A stretch of DNA of 64,000 nt from Allolobophora icterica (GCA_963556255.1 OY744605.1:11271379-11335378), one strand, 5' to 3'. Shown: positions 44,546 through 55,858, numbered from the stretch's first letter. A program made the numbers and translations. Notes: generated from the sequence alone by a model not told the origin.

Positions 44546-45812
44546 TATGTACAGCATGTTCAAAAGCACAGAAAACACAACTAACAGCTCTAAAGAGGTG
44601 CAATTTAAGATGACTTCAAAATGTTTCTTGAGCTGTCTGACGAATTACTTCACAAATTATGTCTAATGGTAGACCTTTCCAGAAGGATGTTATATGTAAG
44701 CGTAATTGTGAGTGCTTATTTATACAGAGCCTCTTAAAACTCGTCAGAGGTTTTGCTGACCTGATTTGATAAGACCACGGTCAAACAGAATAGTCTTCAT
44801 TGAACCACTTGCGAAAAAGACGCTGGTCCAATGCACTCTAATGTAAAGTCAATGTAAACTCTGCTGATCACTCATAATTGCATAGTACGACACAATGCAT
44901 AACATACATTATCAATTTGCACACTGCTGAACATCAGATTCTTGGCCTTAAAATGCCTTAACAAAAAACAGTGAATAACCTACACCAGAAGAAAACTTCA
45001 GAAAAGCCATCACCAGAATCTCATGATACCATTTCACTCATTTGTGAAAGGTGCCTAAAAGTCGATATCAAAACACATACATTCTCATGAATATTTGTAG
45101 CTTTTGTCCAGCAGTATGCACACCACTTGTAACCAAATGGCTAAAGTGGTATCTAGTACCTAGAGTAGCTAAAGTAGTATCGCAAGGTAAGCTGTATAGT
45201 TTCTGTGATTTTACAATTTAAAACTCGTGTGCGATCACTCGTCAGTTAATCCATAGGCCTAACATTACTCAGGCCTATGGATAATAAAATAATGATTAAT
45301 CCATAGGCCTTACTTACTTACTTACTTACATCAAAGAAGACAAAAATCGAACATCAGCTTTCTCAGGGCAATCAAGGTAAACTGCCCAAGTAGTATCTTC
45401 TGTAACAATAGCTATAAAAAAATTGACATATAATACAATATTTACAGATAAAAACTCAAATATACACAAATATTTGCAAAATATGACCTTGGAGAAGAAG
45501 AACGACTTGTCATTTACCAGATCAGCCTGGAAGAGGCCTTTTCCCTAAGAACTGAATACTGATTTTCCATCCAATTAAGGCATCTGTATATCTGGCTCAC
45601 TCTGTACAAACTGATTCTATGCTAATGCAAATTTTGCATTTGTTAAAGCCAAATTCTATTGTCATTGCATTGGGTACACCGGCAAATTCTATTGTCATTG
45701 CATTGGGTACACCGGTACAGACAACTTGAGACAAGCAAAATTTGTATTATTTCCTACCAAATATTTTATATTGTCGTAAAATAATTACTGCAATTTTTGA
45801 ATTAAAGTCCTA
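44546..45812 (+). repeat. 1.3-kb dispersed repeat, copy A
   Basis: Collinear with 55858-57205. Shared blocks include GTACAGCATGTTCAAAAGCA, TAAGATGACTT, GACCTTGGAGAAGA, CCAGATCAGCCTGGAAGAGG and CCAAATTCTATTGTCA. No convincing coding frame. It starts immediately beside the TA flank of the mariner-type element. Confidence 0.85.
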
Positions 45813-45814
45813 GC

Positions 45815-46304
45815 TATGGAAAGTATTTTTTTCACATGGCGGAATTTTTATGAGGCCCATAAGGCACGTCTTGGTCATAAAATTCTGAGCGAATTGTTTT
45901 TTTTATATAAAATACAAAAGGCATATGGAATAACACTTTGCATGAAGGACGTTTGTAAATAAGAATTCGGAATTCTCTGCAGTCTGCATTTACAGTTAAT
46001 TTGCTTGAATAAAATAAACGACTCGCGTTTTCATTAAAATATCGACTCCACAATTTTTTCTGTAAGGAAAAGAAGTCTTGGTCTGAATGGGATTTTTTTG
46101 GGTCTTGGTCTTGGTCTTGGTCTTGAGGTTCAAAGTCTTGGTCTTGGTCTTGAGGTTCAAAGTCTTGGTCTTGGTCTTGGTCTTGGTCTTGGTCTCGAGG
46201 TTCAAGGTCTTGGTCTTGGTCTTGGTCTCGAGGTTCAAAGTCTTGGTCTTGGTCTTGGTCTTGGTCTTGAGGTTAACTAATTTAAGGTCTTGACAACAAG
46301 ACTG
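45815..46304 (+). mobile_element. Right half of the GGTCTT hAT family
   Basis: It shares TTTCACATGGC(G/A)GAATTTTTATGA and the GGTCTT/GAGGTTCAA array with 8284-9147, and ends with the same GACAACAAGACTG at 46304. The left terminus is not present. The array (46095-46290) is larger than in the first copy. Confidence 0.82.
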
Positions 46305-46329
46305 CCAATTTCTAACATACACGAAGCAA

Positions 46330-46456
46330 GGCGGAGGCTGCAATCTCTGGGAAGGCACAGTAATAAAATAATGATTGACATTGTTCAAAAAGTGGGGGTA
46401 CGGTACCCCAGTCCAAAAAGTCGGGGGTACGGGTACCCCACAAATTACGCCTATGC
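46330..46456. mobile_element. Truncated copy of the 9794 MITE family
   Basis: It contains GGGAAGGCACAGTAATAAAA, the GGGGTACGGTACCCC palindrome, and the terminal CAAATTACGCCTATG at about 46442-46456. The other end is missing. It directly abuts the hAT fragment. Confidence 0.65.
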
Positions 46457-46621
46457 ATAATGCATGCATACATAAAACATATACATAGTACATCCCTGCC
46501 AGCATGGCTATGAACATTTGATGGCACCTTATGGGTCATGTAGGGTCGGAAATAGGAATTTGGAATCAGTTTATGAGTCCCATTTCAGTCCCATATGCTT
46601 GCAGAATACATAGGCTACAAC

Positions 46622-46688
46622 AGTATATGTATGCATACATACATACATACATACAGACATACATACATACAGACATACATACATACAG
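46622..46688. repeat. CATA/CAGACATA microsatellite
   Basis: Imperfect tetranucleotide repeats over about 65 bp. Confidence 0.9.
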
Positions 46689-46771
46689 TGGTGTGCATAA
46701 GTTTTTCATCACCAAACTATTTTACGGATTTTCAACTTCCAGTGCTTTTATCTCTATTCAGCCTTAGAGGT

Positions 46772-47353
46772 CGATCAGTGGCGGCGATCTTATCTGAGAG
46801 GTGGGGGGGGGGACAAAGTCGGCCATGGTGTGGTCGATGACCTTTTTTAGGAATTCATGTCCCCCCCAAAAAATTTTCTAACTTTTTTAGGAATTCATCT
46901 CCACAAAAACTTATGACTTTTCTACGAATTCATCTCCAAAAAAGTTGATGACCTTTTTTCTTTCTTTTTTTAGTCATTTACCTCTTTTTACAACTTTCAT
47001 CCGGGTCTTCCATCAATAATGTGTGATTACCTTTTCTTAGGAATTCGCCTACAAAATTTATTACCTTTTCTACAAATTCATCTCCAACAAATTTCATCCC
47101 CAACAAATTTCATTACTTTTTACGAATTTATTGTTGCTTTCTCAGAATTTTCCGGGGGACACTTCTGCTCAAAAATAGAGTTTTTCCCTCATTTCGTCAA
47201 AAATGCAGTGAAAACCCTCACGCTCAATTACATTTCTTCGCCTTTTTTCGTGTTTCTTCTAAATTTGGGGGGACAAATGTATGGCGTGTCCCCCCACTCT
47301 TAAAGGTGGGGACTTGTCCCCCTCGACCCCCCCCCCCATGATCGCCGCCCATG
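46772..47353. mobile_element. hAT MITE (GGCGGCGATC family, long form)
   Basis: The left end CGATCAGTGGCGGCGATC and right end GATCGCCGCCCATG lie between perfect 8-bp copies of ttagaggt (46764-46771, 47354-47361). The interior carries several GATGACCTTTTTTAGGAATT plus CATCTCC units, as in 29605-30051, then homopolymer G/C blocks near both ends. Confidence 0.85.
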
Positions 47354-47673
47354 TTAGAGGTAATGCAATTAATTTTATTTAATGCTAAATGTACGTGGTT
47401 ATACATATGCATGCATTGCATACGTACTGACATACGTATTACATACTCTAGGCCTACATGCATATATATTTACTTACTAACTTGCATAATATACGCCAGT
47501 GTGACGTAACAGACCTGTTCGTCTTAGATACGACAGAGATTTTTTCGATACGCTCACAATTCGTTGCGCTGTTTGCGATTGTAAAAATGACCGCCGAGAT
47601 TTGCTGGTGATTAGCCTATATTCTATTTGGTGATGCAGTCCTCTGCATGGTGATGACCTGACCTGTCCTCCAG

Positions 47674-47728
47674 CGATGTCATCGAAGACACAGTTCTTCC
47701 GAAATTTCGAAAACCAACTCAAGAACAT
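47674..47728 (+). other. Candidate coding exon (MSSKTQFFRNFENQLKNM)
   Basis: The acceptor-like CTGTCCTCCAG is followed by CG and an ATG at 47676 opening MSSKTQFFRNFENQLKNM, ending before a strong GTGAGT donor in phase 2. It could be the first coding exon of a plus-strand gene. I do not recognise the peptide. Confidence 0.35.
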
Positions 47729-48224
47729 GTGAGTGGACAAACTATAGGCCTAGTCTGCACTTTCATAACGTTAACGTAACAGCAATTTTTTAGACAATGA
47801 AATTTTGCATTGCATCTCAGCAAATCCAAAGTAAAGTAATAAAGAAGGCGACTGCAGTGACAAAAGTTGGGATTTTAATAGGCAGATCGAGAAGGTGATG
47901 GAATTGACCACAATTTCAATAATAATCACCAACGAAATCTGAAGCTGAAATCTCATTGTATGCGTAAACGGTTAGGTAATGGAATTACCGGAGTTGCTTG
48001 ACAATGTGTTTACGTGATCCTTAAAGATATATGAGCCTGGGAATCATGGACAAAAATTTGAGAGTGGCCAAAAAGCAAAGACTTGGGTCAAATCATCCCC
48101 AAATGCATGTCCTCCCTGTTGGAGGGCGAGAAAACATCAAGCGAAGAGCAGAAAACTGAGTTAAGTCATATCCCGATGCATTATGGTCTCACAATAGACT
48201 GGAAACCATGGCAACAAATTGATT

Positions 48225-48383
48225 ACGTTGATAGCGCCAACCAATCACAAAATAATCCCGCTGTGCCAACCAATCAAATAAAAGACAGTTATTAACCGCG
48301 CATAATATAACGTTTATGAAATGCGCGCGCTGTTCTTTTTCAAATTTAGTGGCATAAATTTAAAACTTATAAAACTTTTGTCA
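48225..48383 (+). promoter_or_regulatory. Promoter-like region with two CCAAT boxes
   Basis: GCGCCAACCAATCACAAAAT and GTGCCAACCAATCAAATAAA stand about 30 bp apart. They are followed by CCGCGCATAATATAACG and GCGCGCGC, then the ATG at 48384. This arrangement fits an NF-Y-bound promoter with transcription starting near 48300-48360. It is an inference from the motifs only. Confidence 0.45.
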
Positions 48384-48480
48384 ATGGCACGAGACGCCGC
48401 TCGAGATTTGATCTATCAAAGCAAGAAAGCAATTAAGCGGGATGGATTTTCGGCCAAGTTTTCAACTTTGCTTGCCAACT
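48384..48480 (+). CDS. Candidate first coding exon of an unrecognised gene
   Basis: The ATG follows the double CCAAT box. It encodes MARDAARDLIYQSKKAIKRD then GFSAKFSTLLAN and ends AACTG before GTGAGT, phase 2, so the 32-codon exon has a good donor. The basic amphipathic N-terminus could be a mitochondrial targeting sequence, or simply a cytosolic helix. I found no phase-compatible next exon that I trust. Extension into the LDLa exons at 51-54 kb does not fit by phase without another exon. Confidence 0.4.
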
Positions 48481-49145
48481 GGTGAGTAATTCAGTTTTTT
48501 TTAATTAGTTAAGTAAAAGTGGATTTAAACTTGAATTTGTGTGTTGAAATTTTGTTAATCTGATCTATGGTTGCAGCATGAAAAGTTTTTATAGTAGAAT
48601 TTGTTGTACATAGAATTGCCTAAACTTCTGGAATTCTATTTTTGTGTCTTGCAATTCCAATGAAAGGGGCCAGATCTTTGGGTAATTATTCGATAACATG
48701 ATCTTCGTAGCCTACAGTTGAATACTCATTTAATAAGTTTTGATGGAGAGCAGAATGGAAGAATGACCGGAGAAGCAACAATGGGTATGAAGCAACTTCA
48801 TCTTCTGTGTCTTGACATATGAATCTAATCTTGAAACTTTTGTCATGCTGTTGTCACGTTGCACAAAACATCAGTTGATGGTTGCTTCTTAGCAAAACCA
48901 CACGAATTCCAAAGTGACAAACCACTGGACAAAACTGGTCAGAACATGTGTCCTTGTTTGCACTTTAGCCAAAATGTTCTTCATTATCTGAAGAATATTC
49001 TATACATCTGTCTACCTACTCATTCATACAGAATAGTAGTATAGCGCTTCTATTCAGAGCTGATCACAGCAAGTGTGTCTAAGGCAGACTGAAACTGTTG
49101 TTGAGAAATAAAAGGAAACAGTAAGTGTAGGTCAGTGTAGACCCC

Positions 49146-50097
49146 TGGGCCGTATTCATGAGACAAGATTAAGCTAGTCTAAGCGTAGCGCCTACGCCGG
49201 GAGTAACTATTCCTCGAATAGCACTTAGTCGTGGTCCGTATTCATGAGACCGGAGTATCCAAGGGATTAGTTATTCCGGGAGTAAATGCTGGGTTTTCCC
49301 CGCGCGAAAGTACACTCGTCATGATTTGAGTGGTTATGGATTATTTTAGCATGCTTACAAGGTATTTATATGCCGTCATTCCCGACAGCTGAAGTAAACA
49401 AATAAAGATTAACAGACGGCCGTTAATCAAAACGAATCATATTTAACATAAACGTAAAATCAAAACAGGCGTGGGTTAGAGTAAGTCTGGATGATTTTAT
49501 GGTTAAATAATAACAACTAAATTACCGTATAACACAAGATAAATTAATTAGGGTAAATTGATATTCTCTGCATTAGTAAGAAAGATTGCATTAGAGCTAG
49601 GTTACTATAAAATAATGTGTATAATGTTTGTAATGTCTATGCTAATCAATTGCTTAAGAATGAGAAATCAACATTAATAATAATAATACACGTGAAAATA
49701 AACCCGCGTTACCCACAGTACTGTAAGGAACCCATGCGCGGCACTTCGAATGCATCATCGTCGGACATCTCATCAAATTTTAGCAGTTTGCGACAGCTAG
49801 AACGAAAAGCAGTATAAAGTTCGTTGTCGGTGAACAATACGAGCTAATTACGGCACCTCTGAAAGACTTTTTGACATCTAAAACCTCATTGAATGCGGCG
49901 AATTATGACGGCCGCCATCTTTGTTTATAGCCGCTACGCTGGGAATAGCGGACTTACTCCTAGGGTCGATTCGGAGTAGCGTTACACCCAGAGTAAGGCG
50001 GTACGCTTGTCTCATGAATATCGATTTAACCCACTACGGCGTAGGCCAGATTTAAGCTGGGAGTAAGAGTTACGCGTGTCTCATGAATATGGCCCCA
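49146..50097. mobile_element. Inverted-repeat element with TATTCATGAGAC ends
   Basis: The left end CTGGGCCGTATTCATGAGAC and right end GTCTCATGAATATGGCCCCAG are inverted. Each end contains a second, internal copy (GGTCCGTATTCATGAGACC at about 49234, GTCTCATGAATATCGAT at about 50010) plus GTAACTAT/GGGAGTAA words. The element is about 950 bp. I found no target duplication. The interior has an unrecognised 66-codon frame at 49617-49817. Confidence 0.65.
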
Positions 50098-51152
50098 GAC
50101 TAATGTCCATGGATGTTTATGCATGTGTGTATATATAAAAAAGTAACAAATATAAACAACAACAAAATAAAAGTAACCCAGTAACATAACACCATTTTAA
50201 ATTTCAAAAGTGCTGCAGACATGTGTTTTAAGGTAGGCATGTATGTATGCTGCGGAGTATGAAACAGAACACGGATTACACTTTGTAATGTAATACCATG
50301 CAGTGTAATACACTGTAATGTAACACTAGTGTAACAGTGTATTGTGATATATAATATAATACAATGCAAAATAATGCATACTTTACCTTAGAACTTACAC
50401 ACAGTTTGGCTTTAATTTTTAAGTCACTGGACTACTGTTTATCACATTTTGTGATATATACCGGGTAATTAATTACGAATAAAATAAGATTATTTCTTTG
50501 TAGTAGAAATTAATAATTTAATTGCTCTGGTAAAAGCTGTGAACATATTTTAGTTTTTCTTATCAGTGAAACTCTCTTCTCGATCAGTTAGGCCTACAGG
50601 TAATTAATTATATGATTTAAAATATTTTGTTATTTCATTGTAACTATCATATAGGAACAAAGTTAAAATGATTTCTTAGCAGCAACAGTTAGCAGTTGTC
50701 TCTTGAGATCCTATGCTAACAACACAATATAAAAGTGATAATGATAATGAGTGACTCGCATGTGTACAACAACCTTCCATTATCTGTAATACAGGAGGCC
50801 AGAAGCATTCACACTTTGAAAATAATCGAACCTTTTTTATCTTAGCATCTGTGCTGGCATTTGATAAGTTGTGAAGCATCTGGGAAGTAGTTTGCTCATA
50901 ATGGTGCTGCATAAATTGCCATTTTTTGCAATTACGATTGCATAAGTGCTAATGCTTATTTGTTTTCAGAGGCTTTTTGTTTCTCGTACAGAGTCTTCGT
51001 CTGCTGCCTTGTGTCACCCTTGCGGTAATTTTGTGATGCCGTTTTTGCAGTTCATTGGAAATAAAAAGCTAGGTGAAATAAATAAATGTTGTATCTATTG
51101 ATCTCCTGTTCTGGTAATTTAGTTTAGAAAACTGAACTGCTTTGTCTTGCAG

Positions 51153-51185
51153 CTATGGTTCCTGCTCCAACAGTTGAGAGTCCAG
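51153..51185 (+). CDS. Candidate 33-bp linker exon of the LDLa gene
   Basis: The acceptor is TTTGTCTTGCAG and the donor CCAG before GTAATT. Read in phase 1 it gives MVPAPTVESP, a Pro/Thr/Ser linker. Its phase (1-1) is compatible with direct joining to the LDLa exon at 54557. An earlier splice-bounded segment at 50970-51023 could precede it. The evidence is splice signals and phase only. Confidence 0.4.
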
Positions 51186-51309
51186 GTAATTATACCAGGC
51201 CCTATATTTTACCTAGCATTTATTTTACAGGTTTCTGGGAAGGTAGTGGCAAGATGTTGTAGCAAAGCTACTGGTGGCAAGTATTGAAAAGTGCTAATTT
51301 GTTTTACAG

Positions 51310-51710
51310 AAATGAAGTCAGATCATCACCATTCAAAGATCCCTGCATTTTACAAAGACCCAGTCAACAATTCTGTCTGTTTGATGAAGGATGTGCCCTG
51401 GTAAAAGATCCCTGTGTTTTACAAAGACCGAGCCTCAGGTAACAGTTCTCTGTTTGAGGAAGGTTAATGCCCTCACTTCAAAGATCCCTGCATTTCACAA
51501 AGACCGAACCTCGGGTAGCATATCTGTGTTTGACCGAGAATGTGCCCTGGTAAAAGATCCCTGTGTTTACGAAGGCCGAGCCTCAGGTAACAGTTTTCTG
51601 ATGCAGGTTGACGCCTTCACTCTACGATCACTGCATTTCACGAAGCTAACAGTTCTGGCTGTTTAATGAAGGATGTGCCCTGGTAAAAGTTCCCTTCGTT
51701 AAAGTCTCAT
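51310..51710. repeat. Tandem array of about 80-bp units
   Basis: Four to five diverged units contain CAAAGATCCCTGCATTTTAC, AAGACCGAGCCTCAGGTAAC and GAATGTGCCCTGGTAAAAGA words. The 91-codon frame across it is repeat read-through. Confidence 0.8.
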
Positions 51711-52264
51711 CTCATCCCTGTCTACAGAAGGTTTTCGAGACAACTGAAACATTTAATGCCGTCTTCTATTCCTTCACTTACGGACTTTCTGCTCATGTCT
51801 GCATAATTATGTGTTCCTCTGTTTTGTTTGTCATCAGATCCACGTTGATTGGAGTCCAGCAGCAGCAACAGCAGTAGTCCATGATATCAGGGTCCTCTGG
51901 TTGTGGCGGAATCGGTTGTCTATGTGGTCACATATGTCTGGCTGTGTGTGCAGTTCAGTGTATCGTACAGAATTTTCCTTTGCCGTGCAATGACTGCCAT
52001 GTGCCTGTCCTTGGAATGGAATACTCGGGAAATTCGTCTTCTGGCTGATGGACTGGAAGTGGGTCCACTTTGTAACTTGTCTGGCTAGTGCTACTGAGGT
52101 TTTTCTCATCAAAGTAGATGTTCGTCAATTGAGGTGACTTTTTCAGTGAGGGTTTGTTTGCAGCAGATGAACTGCTAAGTTTCTCCTCCTTCTGAACACA
52201 TGTTCTATCGCTCGACAAAGCAGCAGCATTCCTCTTTTTGGACAGAAGATCATCGATTCTGTAG

Positions 52265-54250
52265 TTGATATGTGAATTTTAGTTAAGATAGTTCTTTAGT
52301 TAAGATGTGTTCTTTAGTTAAGATGTGCTATTTAGTTAAGATGTGTTCTTTAGTTAAGATAGTTCTATAGTTTAGTTGTGTTCTATATTTAAGATATTTC
52401 TTTAGTTTAGATGTGTTCTCTAGTTAAAATAGTTCTTTAGTTCAGATGTTTTCTTTAGTTAAGATAGTTCTTTAGTTTAGATGTGTTCTTTAGTTAAGGT
52501 AGTTCCTTTAGTTTAGATGTGTTCATTAGTTAAGATAGTTCTTCGGTTTAGATGTGTTCTTTAGTTAAGATATATTCTTTAGTTAAGGTGTGTTCTTTAG
52601 TTAAGCTAGTTCTTTTAGTTAAGATGTGTTCTTTAGTTAAGATATGTTCATTAGTTTAGATGTGTTCTTTAGTTAAGATAGTCCTTCGGTTTAGATGTGT
52701 TCTTTAGTTAAGATATATTCTTTAGTTAAGGTGTGTTCTTTAGTTAAGATAGTTCTTTTAGTTAAGATGTGTTCTTTAGTTAAGATATGTTCATTAGTTT
52801 AAATGTGTTCTTTAGTTAAGACGGTTCTTTAGTTAAGGTGTGTGCTTTGGTTATGATAGTTCTCTTAGTTAAGATGTGTTCTTTTGTTGAGATGTGTTCT
52901 TTAGTTTAGATGTATTCTTTAGTGAAGATATGTTCTTTAGTTAAGATACGGTAGTTCTGTAATTTAGATGTGTTCTTTACTTTAGATGTATTCTTTAGCT
53001 AAGTTAGGTTTTTAGTAAAGCTATGGTAGTTCTATAGTTAAGAGATGTTCTTCAGTTAAGAGAGCTCTGTAGTTCTGATGTTTTCTTTTGTTAAGATAGC
53101 TCTTTAGTTTAGATGTGTACTTTATTTAAGATATTTGTTTAGTATAGATGTGTTGTTTAGCTAGGATAGTTCTTTTAGTTAAGATGTGTTGTTTAGTTAA
53201 GATGTGTTCTTTAGTTAAGATACGTTTTTAGTTTAGAAGTGTCCTCTAGTTAAGATAGTTCTTTTGTTTAGATGTGTTCTTTAGTTAAGATGTTCTTTAG
53301 TTTAGAAGTGTTTTTTAGTTAAGGTAGCTCTTTAGTTAAGTTGTGTTTTTTAGTTAAGATATTTCTTTAGTTGTGTTCTTTAGCTAAGGTAGTTCTATTA
53401 TTTAAGATGTGTTCTTTAGTTTAGATGTGTTCTTTAGTTAAGATAGTTCTTCAGTTTAGATGTGTTCTTTAGTTAAGTGGGTTCTTTAGTTTTGAAGTGT
53501 TTTTTGTGTTAAGATGGTTCTTTAGTTAAGACATGTTCTTTAGTTAAGATATGTTTTGTAGGTAAGATGTGTTCTTTAGTTAAGATATGCTCCTTGGTTA
53601 AGTGTGTTCTTCAGTTAATTTAGTTCTCTTAGTTAAGATGTGTTCTTTAGTTAAGATGTGTTCTTTAGTTAAGATAGTTCTTTAGTTATGATATGTTCTT
53701 TAGTTAAGATATGTTCTTTAGGTAAGATGTGTTCTTTAGTTAAGATGTGTTCTTTAGTTAAGATGGTTCTTTAGTTAAGGCATGTTCTTTAGTTAAGATA
53801 GTTCTTTAGTTAAGATGTGTTCTCGAGTTAAGATAGTTCTTTAGTTAAGATATGTTCTTTATTTAAGTGTTCTTTACTTAAGTTAGTTCTCTTAGTTAAG
53901 ATGTGTTCTTTAGTTAAGATGTGTTCTTTAGTTAAGATAGTTCTTTAGTTATGATGTGTTCTTTAGTTTAGATATGTTCTTTAGTTAAGATGTGTTCTTT
54001 AGTTAAGATATGTTCTTTTGTTAAGATGTGTTCTTTAGTTAAGGTGTGTTCTTTAGTTAAGATAGTTCCTTAGTTATGATTTGTTCTGCGATTACCGCAG
54101 AACAAATCATAACTGGGATGGTTCGTTAGTTTGGATGTGTTCTCTAGTTAAGATCGGTAGTTCTTTAGTTGATATGTTCTTCTGTTAAGATAATTTATGT
54201 TCTTCTGTTAAGATAATTTATGTTCTTTAGTTAAGATGTGTTCTTTAGTT
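52265..54250. repeat. 2-kb minisatellite, unit 17-18 bp
   Basis: More than 100 units alternate between GATGTGTTCTTTAGTTAA (18 bp) and GATAGTTCTTTAGTTAA (17 bp) with point variants. No gene is present within it. It is followed by about 18 TA units (54255-54291). It lies between the linker exon and the LDLa exon. Confidence 0.95.
54072..54114. repeat. Perfect 19-bp-stem hairpin inside the minisatellite
   Basis: The arms AGTTATGATTTGTTCTGCG and CGCAGAACAAATCATAACT are perfect complements around a 5-nt loop (ATTAC). It is the only inverted stretch I saw in the array, which is otherwise entirely direct repeats. Confidence 0.9.
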
Positions 54251-54251
54251 A

Positions 54252-54297
<46 letters not shown>

Positions 54298-54556
54298 AAA
54301 CATGTCCTGAAGTTCTTCATCTGCCATTTGTTGATGTTGCGTTGTAATCTAGGCCTATTAGGATTCCTAAATGGCGATGGATGGAAAATTGAACGAATAT
54401 ATGCTTAAAATATGGTTTTTGTTGCTGAGGTGTTGCTGGTGCTGCCGATAATGATGACAATTTTTCTGACAATTAAACTCTGTACAATTGAAATCGAGAG
54501 TGGAGTGGATGTTGAGGCTACCTTTCGTCTTCAATAATAGGCCTATTGTCACACAG

Positions 54557-54667
54557 CGTGTCTCCCGGAACAGTTTCAGTGTGCCAATGGTCAATGTATT
54601 CTGGCTCCCGAATATTGCAGTGGCAAAGTAGACTGTGCAGATGCAAGTGAAAAACCAATCAGCTGTT
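54557..54667 (+). CDS. LDL-receptor class A domain exon
   Basis: The acceptor is GTCACACAG and the donor AGCTGTT before GTGAGT. The exon is 111 bp and phase 1-1, the classic shuffled LDLa exon. It encodes CLPEQFQCANGQCILAPEYC then SGKVDCADASEKPISC, with all six cysteines. The calcium-cage segment D-C-x-D-x-S-E is kept as DCADASE, although Asp-Gly before the usual D-x-S-D-E has changed. The parent gene must be an extracellular or membrane protein on the plus strand. I could not find its signal-peptide or transmembrane exons. Confidence 0.85.
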
Positions 54668-54945
54668 GTGAGTAGGCCTACGTCTAATGTTTTATAAAAT
54701 TATCCCAGACCGGTCTGCCTAAATGAACGTGTAGTGCCTATTATGCAACGCATCTCTTTTATCATCCACAGAGTGGCACAGATTCTCGTTTGCGACGCTA
54801 TAATGTTAACCGTACACTCTTGTAGCAGATGTCGTAATGATGTTTTTATTTAACAACGTGTAGGTCTATTATCTATAGCACGTTCAGTTTTTGTAATATG
54901 GCCCTATGGGGCCTTACAACACCCTTGCAGTTGCAGAGCCAATAG

Positions 54946-55099
54946 CAGTGACAGTTCCAAGGTCGCTTGCGTAGGGGAATGCCAGCGGGGGCGCCATTTT
55001 ATACGGCTCATCATGCAACGGGTTCGCCTTGGAGGCGCCGAGACACCAAGTAGGACGCGGAGGTGTCAACCCTTGCTTTAATAGCTAAATCCGCCACTG
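54946..55099. mobile_element. Degenerate hAT MITE
   Basis: CAGTGACAGTTCC and GCTAAATCCGCCACTG are inverted with mismatches. The flanks gccaatag and ggcaacag match at six of eight positions. Confidence 0.45.
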
Positions 55100-55205
55100 G
55101 GCAACAGGATTGAAGTCAGCATAATGAGGCTACCGTACAAAAATGAAATCAATGTAAACATAGTGACCCTCTCCCAGTGACCAGACATAGGCCTACGTGT
55201 CAATC

Positions 55206-55365
55206 CAGGGCCACCGACAGAAATTCCGGGCCCCTAGGCAGAGCCGTCACGGGCCCCTAAACTATCATTAGGCTATTTGAGAAAAGTTGACTGCGGGCCC
55301 GGCCCGGGCCCCTAAAAATCGCCGGCCCCTGGGCATTTACCCCCCGCCCCCTCTCGGCAGGCCTG
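55206..55365. mobile_element. hAT MITE rich in GGGCCCCTA
   Basis: The ends are CAGGGCCACCGACAG and CTCTCGGCAGGCCTG. The flanks tgtcaatc (55198-55205) and tatcaatc (55366-55373) match at seven of eight positions. The element is 160 bp. Confidence 0.75.
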
Positions 55366-55439
55366 TATCAATCACTCTTGTCTCTTAGCCAGTCGGGAAA
55401 CAAAGCATCTGTTCATTATTCATCAGTCAGCCTCAATTA

Positions 55440-55858
55440 GTCCAATAGTATCGAGCTGCAGAGTGGCCCTGCAACTTCGATAAATCTGCAGGCCCACTGT
55501 TCGACAAGGACCGAATATAGCATTCGATAAAAGCGAAACTTCGATATAAGCAGGTTCAGTGCTCGAAATGGACCGGAACGCACCGGAACGCCGTTCCGGT
55601 TCGTCAAAATGAATTAGCGTTCCGTTCCGGTTCGTCAAATGAATTATTGTGGAAAATACTATGAAATTAACGTGAATGCTCCCATATCTTTGACTAGCGT
55701 TCCGTTTCGTAAAATTTTCCATTTCGAGCACTGAGCAGGTTCGGTAAAGCAGAGCTATGTTTGTATGTGTCTCCATTGATTGTGGTCGGGCAATTTACTG
55801 TAGTTCGATACAACCGCAAGTTCGAAATACCGAAGTTCGATATATCGAAGTTTTGCTG
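55440..55858. mobile_element. Possible pogo/Tigger-like MITE interrupted by a hAT MITE
   Basis: The right part reads AGTTCGATATATCGAAGTTT then TGCTGTA. The left part has repeated CTTCGATA and GCGAAACTTCGATATAAG words. The style is that of pogo-type ends, but the left terminus is not clear. Confidence 0.4.
55557..55733. mobile_element. hAT MITE (CCGGAACG family)
   Basis: The element is 177 bp. The ends CAGTGCTCGAAATGGA and TCCATTTCGAGCACTG (with a T-rich shift) are flanked by the perfect 8-bp duplication agcaggtt (55549-55556, 55734-55741). The interior has GACCGGAACGCACCGGAACG repeats. Confidence 0.92.

Noticed and set aside
46098..46280. [16 protein letters not shown] repetitive ORF
   Set aside because: Read-through of the GGTCTT subterminal array of a hAT element.
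52265..54250. CRISPR-like or centromeric array
   Set aside because: Units are contiguous with no spacers, the context is a metazoan intron, and 2 kb is too short and too diverged to call a centromeric satellite.
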